Assembly: GCF_900109265.1 (NCBI RefSeq)
Contig: NZ_FNZM01000014.1
Span: 186,001-250,000 of the forward strand
Source: Paraburkholderia tropica
GTDB taxonomy: Bacteria; Pseudomonadota; Gammaproteobacteria; Burkholderiales; Burkholderiaceae
DNA length: 64,000 nt
Reading direction: 5' to 3'
The notes under the pieces: model-generated
The model's database searches: none
What the model saw: only the letters and a program-made list of their open reading frames with translations
What the model was told of the DNA's origin: nothing
Part shown: one piece after another, positions 17,754 to 26,901 of the stretch
How positions within the stretch are numbered: position 1 is the stretch's first letter
Layout of the letters: every line of letters starts with the position of its first letter
Translations under genes and position numbers: made by a program

Positions 17754-18158
17754 TTACTGCACGGCCGCCTGCAACAAGGCGGCGACGCGCTGGATCGGCC
17801 CGAGCAGTTCAGGCGCGATGGCGTAGAGCGGACCGAGCGTCTGCGAGACATCGCGGTAATCGACCACCGCGTGGCCCTCGTCGTCCTGCCAGACCACGAG
17901 GCGCAGCGGCAACTCGAGCGCCGCGTGTGCATTGGCGGCCATGATCGGCGTGCCCGCTTTCGGATTGCCGAAGAGAATCAGCCGCGTGGGCCGCAATGCG
18001 AGCCCGACGAGCGACGCCGCCTCGCGCTGGTCCACGTCCGCGAACACGGTGGCGCCCACGCCGTCGAGCGCCCTTTTGAGTTGCGCGATGGTCGTATCGA
18101 AATCGTGGGCGCTTTTGAACGACACCACGGACGATGGGTGCTGCCGATGTTCGGTCAT
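17754..18158 (-). CDS. DUF302 family protein
   Basis: The ATG at 18158 is preceded by GGAGCCAAGGTC and gives 134 residues; a much longer frame upstream is a shadow of the M23 peptidase gene. The pattern SFKSAHDFDTTIAQLKRALDG, VGLALRPTRLILFGNPKAGTP and LRLVVWQDDEGHAVVDYRD is that of DUF302 proteins (TT1751-like fold), small soluble homodimers of unknown function. It lies downstream of the M23 peptidase on the same strand with a 137-base gap. Confidence 0.85.
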   Translation of the reverse strand: MTEHRQHPSSVVSFKSAHDFDTTIAQLKRALDGVGATVFADVDQREAASLVGLALRPTRLILFGNPKAGTPIMAANAHAALELPLRLVVWQDDEGHAVVDYRDVSQTLGPLYAIAPELLGPIQRVAALLQAAVQ

Positions 18159-18295
18159 GACCTTGGCTCCCTGATGAGCGGTGATGCGCGCGATAAGGCG
18201 TGCGTGCTCACGCACTGTAGTGCATAAACCTGACGGCAGGGGAAACCGTGCGGAAACGGCCGGGGACCGGCGCGCAAACGGCGGGGACACCGCGA

Positions 18296-19393
18296 TCAGA
18301 GCATCGGCTCGAACTGCGCGACCTGCTGGGCGAAATGCTCTTTTTCCTCGGCGCTCATGCCCGAGCGTTGCGGCAGCGCGACCGTGAGCGGATTCTTCGG
18401 CACGTGATCGACGTGCACTTCGTAATGCAGATGCGGTCCCGTCGCCCATCCCGTCGACCCGACATAACCGATGACCTGCCCCTTGCGCACCTGCGCGCCC
18501 GCGCGCAGCGACTTCGCAAAACGCGAGAGATGCGCGAAGGTCGTCGAATAGTCGCCGAAATTCTTGATCTTGATGACGCGTCCATAGCCGGTCTCCCAGC
18601 CCGCGAACGTCACGGTGCCGCGCGCGGTTGCGTGCACGGGCGTGCCTGCGGGCGCGGCGAGATCGACGCCTTCGTGCGCCGCCCAGCGATGCGTGACCGG
18701 ATCGAGCCGATTTGGCGAGAACGCCGACGACACTCGCGTATAAGCGAGCGGATAGCGCGTGAACGAAGGCGCATTCGACTGGCCGTCGGCGCCGTAATAG
18801 AACGCCTTGCCGTCGAGATTGCGATAGAGGAACAAGTCGTGCGACGTCTTCCCCGTGGAAATGCGCACGGCGAGCGGGAGATCGTCGTCGGGACTCGCGG
18901 CAGTGCTGGCGCTCGTGGCGGCTACCGGTTGTGACGCCGCCTGCGCATTTGTCTGCATATTCGTCTGTGCATTCGCATCGGCCGGCGCGTTGTCGTTGCG
19001 AAACACGAAGCGCACTTCGCTGCCGGGTTGCAGATCGCGGCGAAAATCGAGTCGGCCCGCGAGCGCGCGCGCGAGTTGCGCGGCGGTCGCCGCGTCGACG
19101 CCCAGTTTGGTCGCGGCTTCGGAAAAGCTGTGCGTAACCTGGGCCGTTTCGACGCGATAAGCGGGCGCGGCGGGCGGCGTGCTTGCAGCGGTCTGGGCGG
19201 ATTGCGTGGCAGTCGCGGACGCGCCGTCGCGCGTGGCATGAGCCGGGATATCGTCGGATGCGTGCAGCGATACGTCGGCGCTTTGCGTGGGGGCCTGGTG
19301 CATGAGCCATGCGGTGCAGGCCGTGCTCATAGCGGCGACGATGAACGCTTTACCCGAGAATCCCGTAGATGTCGACAAGACGAGTTTGGGCAT
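18296..19393 (-). CDS. M23 family murein endopeptidase
   Basis: The start at 19393 (MPKLVLSTST) gives 365 residues with an N-terminal anchor or signal span (about 13-32). A longer start at 19465 has no better ribosome site. After a low-complexity Ala/Gln/Asn linker comes an OapA/Csd3-like region (TKLGVDAATAAQLARALAGR) and a C-terminal LytM domain. Zinc ligands are visible as H-x3-D in HEGVDLAAP and H-x-H in HLHYEVHVD. The catalytic set is complete, so it should cleave peptidoglycan cross-links in the periplasm. The leader contains a run of Ala/Gln/Asn codons that may vary between strains. Confidence 0.9.
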   Translation of the reverse strand: MPKLVLSTSTGFSGKAFIVAAMSTACTAWLMHQAPTQSADVSLHASDDIPAHATRDGASATATQSAQTAASTPPAAPAYRVETAQVTHSFSEAATKLGVDAATAAQLARALAGRLDFRRDLQPGSEVRFVFRNDNAPADANAQTNMQTNAQAASQPVAATSASTAASPDDDLPLAVRISTGKTSHDLFLYRNLDGKAFYYGADGQSNAPSFTRYPLAYTRVSSAFSPNRLDPVTHRWAAHEGVDLAAPAGTPVHATARGTVTFAGWETGYGRVIKIKNFGDYSTTFAHLSRFAKSLRAGAQVRKGQVIGYVGSTGWATGPHLHYEVHVDHVPKNPLTVALPQRSGMSAEEKEHFAQQVAQFEPML

Positions 19394-19683
19394 CTGCTGG
19401 AAACGGAATGCTGGCGAAAAGCCGCGCGCGTGACACACGACTTTCGATGTGACACCGGCCACCATTGCGGTGCCGATGGGCGAAAGGCCCGAGGCTATCG
19501 AGGCTTTCTTAAAACAAACTTAAAAAAGTTCGATAACGTTATTCCCCTTATTTTTTCGGTATTTATTTCTGAATTATTGTTCGCGTGCCGCGAAATTGCG
19601 GCAATTATTTTATGGCCCCGTTTCAGGCGGAACGGCCCTTTCGGGCCGCTCGCACAATGCATTTTCCACCCCACGCTGAATCG

Positions 19684-19922
19684 CTATTGACCCTTGGTAT
19701 CGCTGCTGGCGTCTGCGCCAGGCGTATTCGTGGTGTCGTTCATGGGCTTCTTTGCGTGGTGCGACTTCGTGCTGTGATGCTTCGTCGTGGCATGCGCCGA
19801 CGAGGCCGGCTGGCGCTGGTCCATGTTCATGTTCTGCGTCGAACCGCTGGCGTCGCCGCCCGCGCCCTGCGCACCCGTGCCGTTGCTACTGCTGCCGCCG
19901 CAAGTGTTTTCTTCGTCAACAT
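19684..19922 (-). pseudogene. frameshifted small secreted protein
   Basis: AGGAGTCCAAGCT precedes an ATG at 19922 that begins like a signal peptide (MLTKKTLAAAAVATA). That frame then turns Arg-rich and stops. One frame over, a coherent tail follows: GAQGAGGDASGSTQNMNMDQ, then a His/Lys-rich stretch ending SSDTKGQ and TAG at 19684. Joining them needs a one-base change (net length 239, not a multiple of three) near 19873-19880. The hydrophobic part is also short, so a slightly larger out-of-frame deletion is possible. It may be a decayed gene or a sequencing error. Confidence 0.55.
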
Positions 19923-20182
19923 AGCTTGGACTCCTGATTAAATGAAAATGGTCGATCTACCCGAATGAAAAACGCAGACCGACAAACACGTGTCGATCAC
20001 ACGCTCACGACCGTTAGCGCACGAAGCGTGCCGTTGGCGCGGCTGATTTATCCGCATCGTTATTTGCATCGTTATTCGCATCGGCTGGCCGTGTTGCGGC
20101 GGCACGGCGCTTGCGCTCTTTCCTACGCGTCTTTCCGCTACATCAAGCGGAAAATATCGGCTATTTCAGGCAGGAGCGCGTC

Positions 20183-21724
20183 ATGAATGCATGGATCAAG
20201 GCAGCGGAACTGGGAGCATTGCCCGCTTCGGGCATGACGCGCGTGAAGATCGAAAACGAAGCCGTCCTGCTCGTGCGCGACGGCGAATGTCTGCGGGCGT
20301 TTCAGGCGGATTGTCCGCACGCTGGCGCGCCGCTCGAAGCCGGCGCGCTCTGCAATGGCCGCATCGTCTGTCCGTGGCACAAGGCCGTATTCGCCGCCGA
20401 TAGCGGCGCGTGGCTCGAACCGCCCGCGCTGGGCAGCCTCAAGGCGTGGCCCGTCAAGGTGGAGTCGTCGAGCGTATTCATCGATCTGCAGCCCGGCGCG
20501 CCGGCGGCGACCGTCGCGCGGCGCGGCACGCCGCAACGCTTCGCGATTATCGGCGGCGGTGCGGCGGCCGCATCGGCGGTGGCCACGCTGCTCGACAACG
20601 GTTTCGACGGCGAGTTGACCGTCTTCTGCGCGGAGCCCGAAGCGCCTTACGACCGCACCTGTCTGAGCAAATTCGTTCCCGCAGGTGACATGCAGCCTGA
20701 CGACGTGCCGCCGCTTTTGTCCGAGGAAATAACGCGCGACGAACGTCTGCGCATCGAGCACACCGCCGTCGTGCGCTTCGACACGGCGCTCAAGCGCGTC
20801 ACGCTCGCCGATGGCCGCGAAACCGCATTCGACGCCGCACTGGTCGCGACCGGTTCGAGCGCGCGTCGCCCCGACCTGCCCGGCGCCAATCTCGATCGCG
20901 TGTTCACGCTGCGCACGTTGCACGACGCGAAGGCGATTCTTGAAGGCATTGCACCCGGCGAGCACGTCGTCATGCTCGGCGACAGCTTCATCTCGCTCGA
21001 AACCGCCTCGGCGCTGCGCAAGCGCGATGTACGCGTGACCGTCGTCACGCCGAGCGGCGTGCCCTTGCACCAGGCGCTGGGCGCGCGCGTCGGCAGCCTG
21101 TTTCGCGACTGGCACGAGGCGCACGGCGTGACGTTTCAGCGCGCGAAGGCGCTGCGTCTGGAAGGCCGCGAATGCATTGAATCGATTCAACTCGACACTG
21201 GCGAGAACTTGCCCGCGCACGCGGTCATCGCGGGCGTGGGCGTGCGCCCCGCGACGCAGTTGCTGGCCGGACTGAAGCTCGATCACGACGGCGGCGTGAG
21301 CGTCGATGCGACGATGTGCGCCGCGCCGCGCGTCTACGTGGCCGGCGATATTGCGCGCTTTCCGCTTGCCGACGGCTCGGGCCTCGCACGCACGGCGCGC
21401 ATCGAGCACTGGCGCGTCGCGCAGCAACTCGCGCGCGTGGCGGCACTCAACATGCTCGAACGCGAGGTGCGCTACGAAGGCGTGCCGTTCTTTTGGACCG
21501 AGCATTTCGGCCAGCGCGTGGATTATCTCGGCCACGCCACGCAATGGGACGATCTCGACATCTCCGGCAACTTCGCGGAAGGCCGTGTTCGCGCGATCTA
21601 TTCGCGCCTCGGCCACGTCCAGGCCGTGCTCGCCTGCGGTTACGATCAGGCGACCGCACATCTGATCGAACGCATGCGCGAACCGATTACGGCCGATATT
21701 GCGCGCGCCGTACTCGGCGGCTGA
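20183..21724 (+). CDS. FAD-dependent reductase with N-terminal Rieske domain (AIF-like)
   Basis: The start at 20183 follows CAGGAG by 6 bases. The first 100 residues form a Rieske [2Fe-2S] domain with CPHAGAPLEAG (C-x-H) and CPWHKAVF (C-x2-H). Next come an FAD-binding GxGxxA motif (IIGGGAAAASAV), an NAD-binding stretch (VVMLGDSFISLETASAL, here lacking the usual glycine pattern), and the FAD motif VYVAGDIARF. This is the layout of apoptosis-inducing-factor-like and ferredoxin reductases. It probably moves electrons from NAD(P)H to an iron-sulfur partner; the partner oxygenase is not nearby. Confidence 0.87.
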   Translation: MNAWIKAAELGALPASGMTRVKIENEAVLLVRDGECLRAFQADCPHAGAPLEAGALCNGRIVCPWHKAVFAADSGAWLEPPALGSLKAWPVKVESSSVFIDLQPGAPAATVARRGTPQRFAIIGGGAAAASAVATLLDNGFDGELTVFCAEPEAPYDRTCLSKFVPAGDMQPDDVPPLLSEEITRDERLRIEHTAVVRFDTALKRVTLADGRETAFDAALVATGSSARRPDLPGANLDRVFTLRTLHDAKAILEGIAPGEHVVMLGDSFISLETASALRKRDVRVTVVTPSGVPLHQALGARVGSLFRDWHEAHGVTFQRAKALRLEGRECIESIQLDTGENLPAHAVIAGVGVRPATQLLAGLKLDHDGGVSVDATMCAAPRVYVAGDIARFPLADGSGLARTARIEHWRVAQQLARVAALNMLEREVRYEGVPFFWTEHFGQRVDYLGHATQWDDLDISGNFAEGRVRAIYSRLGHVQAVLACGYDQATAHLIERMREPITADIARAVLGG

Positions 21725-21875
21725 TCCCGGCCTGATCCGCTTTCTGCGTTTCGATACGCCGCATTTATAACGGCCGCCGCGTGTTTTAGCACGGTTTTTA
21801 CGGCGCGCCCGCTACGATTTCCTCCGTGGTTGCAGCTCCTGCAACTTTTGCGCATCGCGCGTCGACGGAGGGTTC

Positions 21876-22085
21876 ATGACGGTATTCACCTGGGCGCAAG
21901 CACCGCTTGCACGCTCGGCGTCGCTGGCCGAGATCGAGTGCCGGCGTGCGCGGCGGCGGCGTCTCGATGCGATCGCCATGACAGGCGTGGGCGCAGCCGT
22001 GACCTGCATCGCGCTGGGGTCCGCCGTAGCCGGTCTCGCGCTCTGCGTGGCCGCGCTGGCTCCGTTCGTGTTCGTGCGCGACTGA
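21876..22085 (+). CDS. small membrane protein, unknown
   Basis: Start supported by GGAGGGTTC. The 69-residue protein has a basic central motif (CRRARRRRLDAIA) and a C-terminal hydrophobic region of about 35 residues that could form one long or two short spans. No family recognised. It precedes the stress-protein-like gene by 47 bases on the same strand. Confidence 0.55.
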   Translation: MTVFTWAQAPLARSASLAEIECRRARRRRLDAIAMTGVGAAVTCIALGSAVAGLALCVAALAPFVFVRD

Positions 22086-22132
22086 GCGCCCTGTCTGCGT
22101 CGAGCGCATTCACAAAGTCTCCCGAGGTTTCC

Positions 22133-22549
22133 GTGCTCAAACTGCTGATCCCCATCTTCGACCGGCACGGCGCCGCCGAAGCCGCGCGCCACAGCGCCTT
22201 TCTGTTCGCCGAGCATTGCGTCAGCGAAGTCGAAGTCGTCGAAGTGCTGGGCGACGCTTCGATCGACCGCAGCAGCGCATTCTGGTCGCCGGCCGAATTG
22301 CGCGAACGCTACCATCGCTCGATGAGCGACGCACTCGCGCGAACCTGCGCGATTCTCGACGACGCCGGCGTGCCCTACACGCGGCGCAGCGTGTTCGGAC
22401 CGCCCGCTCGCAGCATTGCAGCATGCGTGGAGTGCGCGAGCGCCGATATCGTCGTGGTCGACGCGAGCCGTCTGGGCTTTCTGCGCAAATGGGGCATGCT
22501 CGCGCAACTCCGGCGGCTGTGCGCCGCACCCGTCACGCTGCTGCAATGA
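22133..22549 (+). CDS. universal-stress-protein-like protein without ATP motif
   Basis: The GTG at 22133 follows GAGG and starts VLKLLIPIFDRHGAAEAARH; upstream in-frame codons belong to no convincing start. The 138 residues have the USP fold pattern: a first strand, a helix with two H residues, and a final pair ADIVVVDASRLGFLRKWGML and APVTLLQ. The usual G-x2-G-x9-G-S/T nucleotide motif is replaced by DASRLGFLRKWGML, so ATP binding is unlikely. It sits between two small membrane protein genes on the same strand and may form an operon with them. Confidence 0.7.
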   Translation: MLKLLIPIFDRHGAAEAARHSAFLFAEHCVSEVEVVEVLGDASIDRSSAFWSPAELRERYHRSMSDALARTCAILDDAGVPYTRRSVFGPPARSIAACVECASADIVVVDASRLGFLRKWGMLAQLRRLCAAPVTLLQ

Positions 22550-22580
22550 GCCAAACAATAAATACGCGTAGCGACTCACC

Positions 22581-22973
22581 ATGCACCACCCCGGCACCTC
22601 GTTTCGTCACACGTCGACGCCGCGCCGTCGCGCGGTCTTGCGCCTCGTCGTCCTGATTCTGCTGATCAACCCGATCCTCACCTGCGCGTTCGCCTTTGTC
22701 GCGCGCGGCAGCCATCCCGATCTCGCGCTCGGCCTCACCACCCTGTTCTGCTTCATGACCTGCGCCGCATTGAGCGTCTGGATTCGCTCCGACGCGCACC
22801 ACGCCTGGCGCGACGCGCGGGCGAGTGGCTTCGTCGAGCCGCGCGCCATCGCGAGCGGCCGCACCGTGCGCGTCAGCAGCGAGTGCCCGCGCCGCTGGCT
22901 TGTGGAATTGCATATTGGATTGCAGGGCGGGATCGCGGCGCGCGGACCGTGGCAGCCGCGATCGTTGCGCTAA
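22581..22973 (+). CDS. small two-span membrane protein, unknown
   Basis: The 130-residue protein has a basic N-terminus (RHTSTPRRRAVLR), two hydrophobic segments (about 21-42 and 50-67) and a soluble C-terminal tail rich in Arg. No family recognised. The gene follows the USP-like gene by 31 bases, and the short spacing suggests cotranscription. Ribosome site is weak. Confidence 0.5.
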   Translation: MHHPGTSFRHTSTPRRRAVLRLVVLILLINPILTCAFAFVARGSHPDLALGLTTLFCFMTCAALSVWIRSDAHHAWRDARASGFVEPRAIASGRTVRVSSECPRRWLVELHIGLQGGIAARGPWQPRSLR

Positions 22974-23125
22974 TCCGCACAGTCGGCGCCGGTTTTGCCC
23001 CGATTTTTGGGGCCAGCCGGGGCCGAGTGTTGCAAATCGACACACTCACGCCGTTGCATTCCCGATGGAAGCGCGTATGATTAGTGATAACCCTTAGGTA
23101 CATACCCCAGCCAAACGAGGACATC

Positions 23126-23263
23126 ATGGGCGCAGTGATTATTGCAATTTCGTCGAATGTGGCTCGATTTCTTGAAGCAGCACGCCGTCTCGGCACCGTG
23201 GCGCTGAATCGCCACCTCGAATACTGCGAACTGCTCGCCGAAGCGCAGCGTCGCAGCTTCTAA
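23126..23263 (+). CDS. 45-residue small protein
   Basis: ATG at 23126 follows GAGGACATC. The short frame (starting MGAVIIAISSNVARFLEAAR and ending EAQRRSF) reads through to TAA at 23261-23263 and would make an amphipathic helical peptide with a hydrophobic first turn. Good Shine-Dalgarno spacing and a sensible composition support it, but it is near the limit of what can be called by eye. Confidence 0.45.
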   Translation: MGAVIIAISSNVARFLEAARRLGTVALNRHLEYCELLAEAQRRSF

Positions 23264-23398
23264 GAAGCGCAAGCTTCGCGGCAGACCGTCGTCTGCCTGA
23301 CTCTGCGCGGTCGCCGCTTCCAGCGCGACCGCGTCGGCCGTTGCTACGCCCATGCGTGGCCTCCGTGCGCGCTCATCGCGCAAGACGCCGCGTGCATG

Positions 23399-24322
23399 CT
23401 AGCCGGCGGCCTTCGCCACGCGGCTTTTGCCGGCGATCGCCAGAAACCGGCTCAGCGCGGGCGTTTCGCGCGCCTCGTGCCAAACCAGCCAAAGTTCGGC
23501 GCGCGCTCCACGCGCCGCCAGCGGTCGCGCCACGATCCCGGCGCCCGCGAGCCGCGCGATCTCAAGCGGCACGATCCCGAACCCCAACCCGGCCGCCACC
23601 AGGCCGATGATGCTGCCCACGTCCGAGACCTTCCACTTCGGTTGCAGCTTCACGCCCGCCTTGGCCGCGAGGTCGGTGACGACGCGCATCGTGCCGACGT
23701 CGTCGGGATCGGGAAAGCCCACCATCGGCTCCGTCGCGAGCTTCGCCAGCGGAATCTTTTCCAGCGCGGCGAGCGGATGCCACTTCGGCAAGATCACCAT
23801 CAGTTCCTGACTCGAATGGACGCGATGGCGCAGCGGCGCCTCGGCGGCCACGGGCGCACGCACCAGCGCGACATCGAGTTCGCCCGCTTCCAGCGCCGCG
23901 AACAGCGTACGCAGGTTCTCGTCGCGCAACTCCAGTTCCACATTCGGATGCGTCTCGCGCATGGCCCGCAATTGCACGGGAAAGCTGCGCTCGAACATCG
24001 CCGACGCGACATAGCCGATCGCCAGCGTGCCCAGTTCGCCGCGCGCAGTGCGCCTGACCGCGTCGATCGCGTGACCGTGCAGCGCGAGCAGTTTCTGCGC
24101 TTCGGCGCGAAAGGCCTCGCCCGCCGCCGTGAGGTCGATGCCCCGCTTGCGGCGATGAAAGAGGCGCACGCCGAGCGCCTCTTCAAGTCCCTTGATCTGT
24201 TGACTGAGCGCGGGCTGGGCCACGCCGAGCTGTTCGGCGGCGCGCGCCATATGCAGCGTCTCGCAGACGGCGAGAAACACCTGCAGGCGCCGCAGCGATG
24301 CGGAAGTGAGTAAAGAATCCAT
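23399..24322 (-). CDS. LysR-type transcriptional regulator
   Basis: The 307-residue protein has an N-terminal winged HTH (RRLQVFLAVCETLHMARAAE and QPALSQQIKGLEEALGVRLF) and a LysR substrate-binding domain (about 95-300). It has the helix LGVRLFHRRKRGIDLTAAGE typical of the family. Target and effector are unknown. It is transcribed toward the 23126 gene, and the desaturase gene at 24399 lies upstream on the same strand 76 bases away. Confidence 0.9.
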   Translation of the reverse strand: MDSLLTSASLRRLQVFLAVCETLHMARAAEQLGVAQPALSQQIKGLEEALGVRLFHRRKRGIDLTAAGEAFRAEAQKLLALHGHAIDAVRRTARGELGTLAIGYVASAMFERSFPVQLRAMRETHPNVELELRDENLRTLFAALEAGELDVALVRAPVAAEAPLRHRVHSSQELMVILPKWHPLAALEKIPLAKLATEPMVGFPDPDDVGTMRVVTDLAAKAGVKLQPKWKVSDVGSIIGLVAAGLGFGIVPLEIARLAGAGIVARPLAARGARAELWLVWHEARETPALSRFLAIAGKSRVAKAAG

Positions 24323-24398
24323 ACGCCGCAGCCTATCAATCCCGCGCTTCGATGTATATCGATCTTTTGGCTAAACGTGGGGTGGGCTCGCGAACGGA

Positions 24399-25361
24399 TC
24401 AGGCCGCGCCGTTGCCGAACGGATGAACCGGTGCGTCGGTGGCTTTCCAGGCGTAGCGGCGCAGCAACTCGCCATAGCCGCCGCGGATCACGAAATCCGC
24501 GCATTTGTCGGCGTAATCCGCGCGACGCAGATGGTACGCACGCGGCAGGTTGTACCAGGCGAGCGACGGCAGGTCGTGATGAACGAGGTGATAGTTGTTG
24601 TTCAGAAACAGCAGCCGCATGGCCGCGCCCGCTTCGTTGATCGCGATGCGCGCCTTTGGGTCCGGCGCGGCGCGATGTTCGTATAACGAGCGGATGGTCG
24701 CGAGCGACAGCGCGGGCCACGTCACGGCGAGCAGATAAAACCACCACGGCACGCCTGCCCAGTGTTGCAGCGCGAACAGCAACGCAGCGACGCACGCGCC
24801 GTGCACGATCCACATCGGCGCATAGCGGCGGTCGCGCGTGCGCAGCGCTTTGAACGCGGCGGCCAGCACCGCGGCGGCGCTCATCGGCGGGCTCACCACC
24901 ATTCTGCCCACGAAGCTTTTGCGCGCGTGCCAGAGCGCACGACGCCACGCGGGCCAGCGTTGCCACTCGCCTGCGGGCACATAATTCGTTTCGGGATCGA
25001 GGCCCGGCAAGGTGAGCGCTTCGTCGCGATGATGTTCGAGATGCGCGTCGCGATAGAGCGTGTAGGGAAACCAGATCGTGAGCGGCGCGAATCCCAACAA
25101 TTTATTCAGGAATGCATATTGTGTCGGATGACCGTGCAGCAATTCGTGCTGCATCGACATATGCCAGGCGCACAGCACAGCGAGCAGCGGCGCGGCGGCG
25201 TGCAGCGAGAGCGCATGATGGCGCACCATCAGCAGCGTGGCGAACCAGCCGCCGTACACGCCCGCGATCAGCAGCCATGTGGGCCATTCCGTGCGCGCCG
25301 CGAAGCGCGCTTCGAGCGCGGCAACAGCCTGCGCGTGTTCCGCGTCGAAATATTCCGCCAT
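24399..25361 (-). CDS. fatty acid desaturase family membrane di-iron protein
   Basis: The ATG at 25361 is preferred over an upstream TTG at 25427. The 320 residues include several hydrophobic spans and the three histidine boxes of the family: HELLH (in MQHELLHGH), HLEHH and HLVHH. These bind a di-iron site that inserts double bonds or hydroxyls into acyl chains or related lipids; substrate unknown. It is followed on the same strand by the LysR gene. The composition matches its neighbours. Confidence 0.88.
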   Translation of the reverse strand: MAEYFDAEHAQAVAALEARFAARTEWPTWLLIAGVYGGWFATLLMVRHHALSLHAAAPLLAVLCAWHMSMQHELLHGHPTQYAFLNKLLGFAPLTIWFPYTLYRDAHLEHHRDEALTLPGLDPETNYVPAGEWQRWPAWRRALWHARKSFVGRMVVSPPMSAAAVLAAAFKALRTRDRRYAPMWIVHGACVAALLFALQHWAGVPWWFYLLAVTWPALSLATIRSLYEHRAAPDPKARIAINEAGAAMRLLFLNNNYHLVHHDLPSLAWYNLPRAYHLRRADYADKCADFVIRGGYGELLRRYAWKATDAPVHPFGNGAA

Positions 25362-25627
25362 GTCTGCCGCCTGCCACTTCGCCCACAATGAGGCCGCAGT
25401 ATAAGGACGCGCCGCGCGGCGCTCCAATAATGGATTTGCACATCGTTATGACGTTCGCGCATGCAACGCGATATGCGGGTCGGCAGATAAGCATCTGACG
25501 ATATCTTGGTTAGGCCGACGCTAAAACGGATTTAAGGTGACACCTCTCGCGCGAACAATCGGCGTTCAATGGGTGTTCAATGCGCGCAGCCATTCGCAAA
25601 TAGCGTCATTCAAAGGCAGACCACACG

Positions 25628-26653
25628 ATGTCGAACGATCAACACGACGACCACCGCGCCAACGGCGCGCGTCGACAGCTTCTGAAAGCCGCTGCGGGCG
25701 CGGCCACGCTGGCCACGATCCGTAGCGCGGCCGGCGTCGGCGCCGCCTCCGCATTCGCGCTGCAAAGCGGCGCGGCGCGCGCGCAAGGCAACAAGGTGCT
25801 GCGCGTCGGTTTTCAGAAGTACGGGAATTTCGTCGTATTGAAAGCGCGCGGCACGCTCGAAAAACGCCTTGCGCCGCTCGGTTTTTCGGTGCAATGGCTG
25901 GAATTCCCCGGCGGTCCGCAATTGCTCGAAGGCCTCAATGCGGGCGCGGTCGATGTCGGCACGGTTGGCGAGACGCCGCCGATTTTCGCCCAGGCTGGCG
26001 GCGTGGATTTCGTCTATATCGCCAGCGAGCCGCCCGCGCCGAAGGGCGAAGCCATCGTGGTCCCGCAGGATTCGCCGATTCGCACGGTCGCCGATCTGCG
26101 CGGCAAGCGGGTGGCCTTGAATAAAGGCTCGAACGTGCACTATCTGATCGTGAAAGCGCTCCAAAAAGCGAATCTCAAGTACGAGGATATTCAGCCCGTT
26201 TATCTCGCGCCCGCCGATGCGCGCGCCGCGTTCACGAGCCGCAGCGTCGATGCCTGGGTGATCTGGGACCCGTATCTCGCCGCGATCGAGCGTCAGGCCA
26301 ATGCGCGCACGATCGCCAACGGCGAGCATCTCGTCGACAACGTGCAGTATTACCTCGCGACCCGCAAGTTCGCCGATGCACAGCCGCAGGTCGTGCGGGC
26401 GCTGGTCGACGAACTCGTCGCCGTGGATAATTTCGCGCGCGACAACATTCCGGCGGTCGCCGCGCAACTGTCGCCGCTGGTCGGCCTCGACACGGCCACG
26501 CTCGAAGTGGCGCTCAAGCGCGCCGGTTACGGCGTGCGCCCCATCGATGCCGCCACGCTCGCCTACCAGCAACAGATCGCGGACACGTTCACCGAACTCA
26601 AGCTCATCCCGCGCAAGCTCGTGGTCGCCGACGCACGCTGGCAGACCACCTGA
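25628..26653 (+). CDS. orphan aliphatic sulfonate ABC substrate-binding protein (SsuA-like)
   Basis: The 341-residue protein begins with a twin-arginine signal (RRQLLKAAAGAATLATI, after an N-terminal Asp/His-rich tail) with cleavage likely after ARAQ. The mature part has the NMT1/SsuA pattern: VLRVGFQKYGNFVVL, FPGGPQLLEGLNAGAVDVG, KGSNVHYLIVKAL and DAWVIWDPYLAAIE. It should bind a sulfonate such as an alkanesulfonate or taurine in the periplasm. No ATPase, permease or monooxygenase gene is adjacent, so it either serves a transporter elsewhere or is a remnant. Confidence 0.88.
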   Translation: MSNDQHDDHRANGARRQLLKAAAGAATLATIRSAAGVGAASAFALQSGAARAQGNKVLRVGFQKYGNFVVLKARGTLEKRLAPLGFSVQWLEFPGGPQLLEGLNAGAVDVGTVGETPPIFAQAGGVDFVYIASEPPAPKGEAIVVPQDSPIRTVADLRGKRVALNKGSNVHYLIVKALQKANLKYEDIQPVYLAPADARAAFTSRSVDAWVIWDPYLAAIERQANARTIANGEHLVDNVQYYLATRKFADAQPQVVRALVDELVAVDNFARDNIPAVAAQLSPLVGLDTATLEVALKRAGYGVRPIDAATLAYQQQIADTFTELKLIPRKLVVADARWQTT

Positions 26654-26813
26654 GCGACTTCGCACCCAGACGCCCGCCGCGTGCAGGACAGCGCGGCCGG
26701 GCGCGGTCCAGCTCAGCTTGGCCCGGCGGTCCGCCCGTCACCGCCCGTCACCCCGACCACCGGACAGTTCCCGTCCACCCGCCACCACGCCGTACCGGCA
26801 GACACTCTGCCAT

Positions 26814-26832
26814 CTGTACCGGTACTGTACCG
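26814..26832. promoter_or_regulatory. direct repeat of CTGTACCG, candidate MocR operator
   Basis: CTGTACCG occurs at 26814-26821 and again at 26825-26832, 11 bases apart (one helical turn), 70 bases before the LysE start. The same half-site, CTGTACC, is found at 28976-28982 next to the MocR gene. Tandem direct repeats are how MocR/GabR-type regulators are known to bind. Function is inferred. Confidence 0.55.
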
Positions 26833-26901
26833 AAACACGCAGCTAGACTGGCTCCATCCTGATCGATACGATCGCCCTCGCTTTACCGGAGCCCTCGCCT
26901 C

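Noticed and set aside
17754..19310. Minus-strand frame that seems to extend the DUF302 protein by over 380 residues
   Set aside because: The extension is an Arg-rich shadow of the M23 peptidase gene, and a good ribosome site sits at the internal start 18158.
19634..19652. Hairpin cggccctttcgggccg as a terminator
   Set aside because: No T run on either strand and not placed directly after a gene stop.
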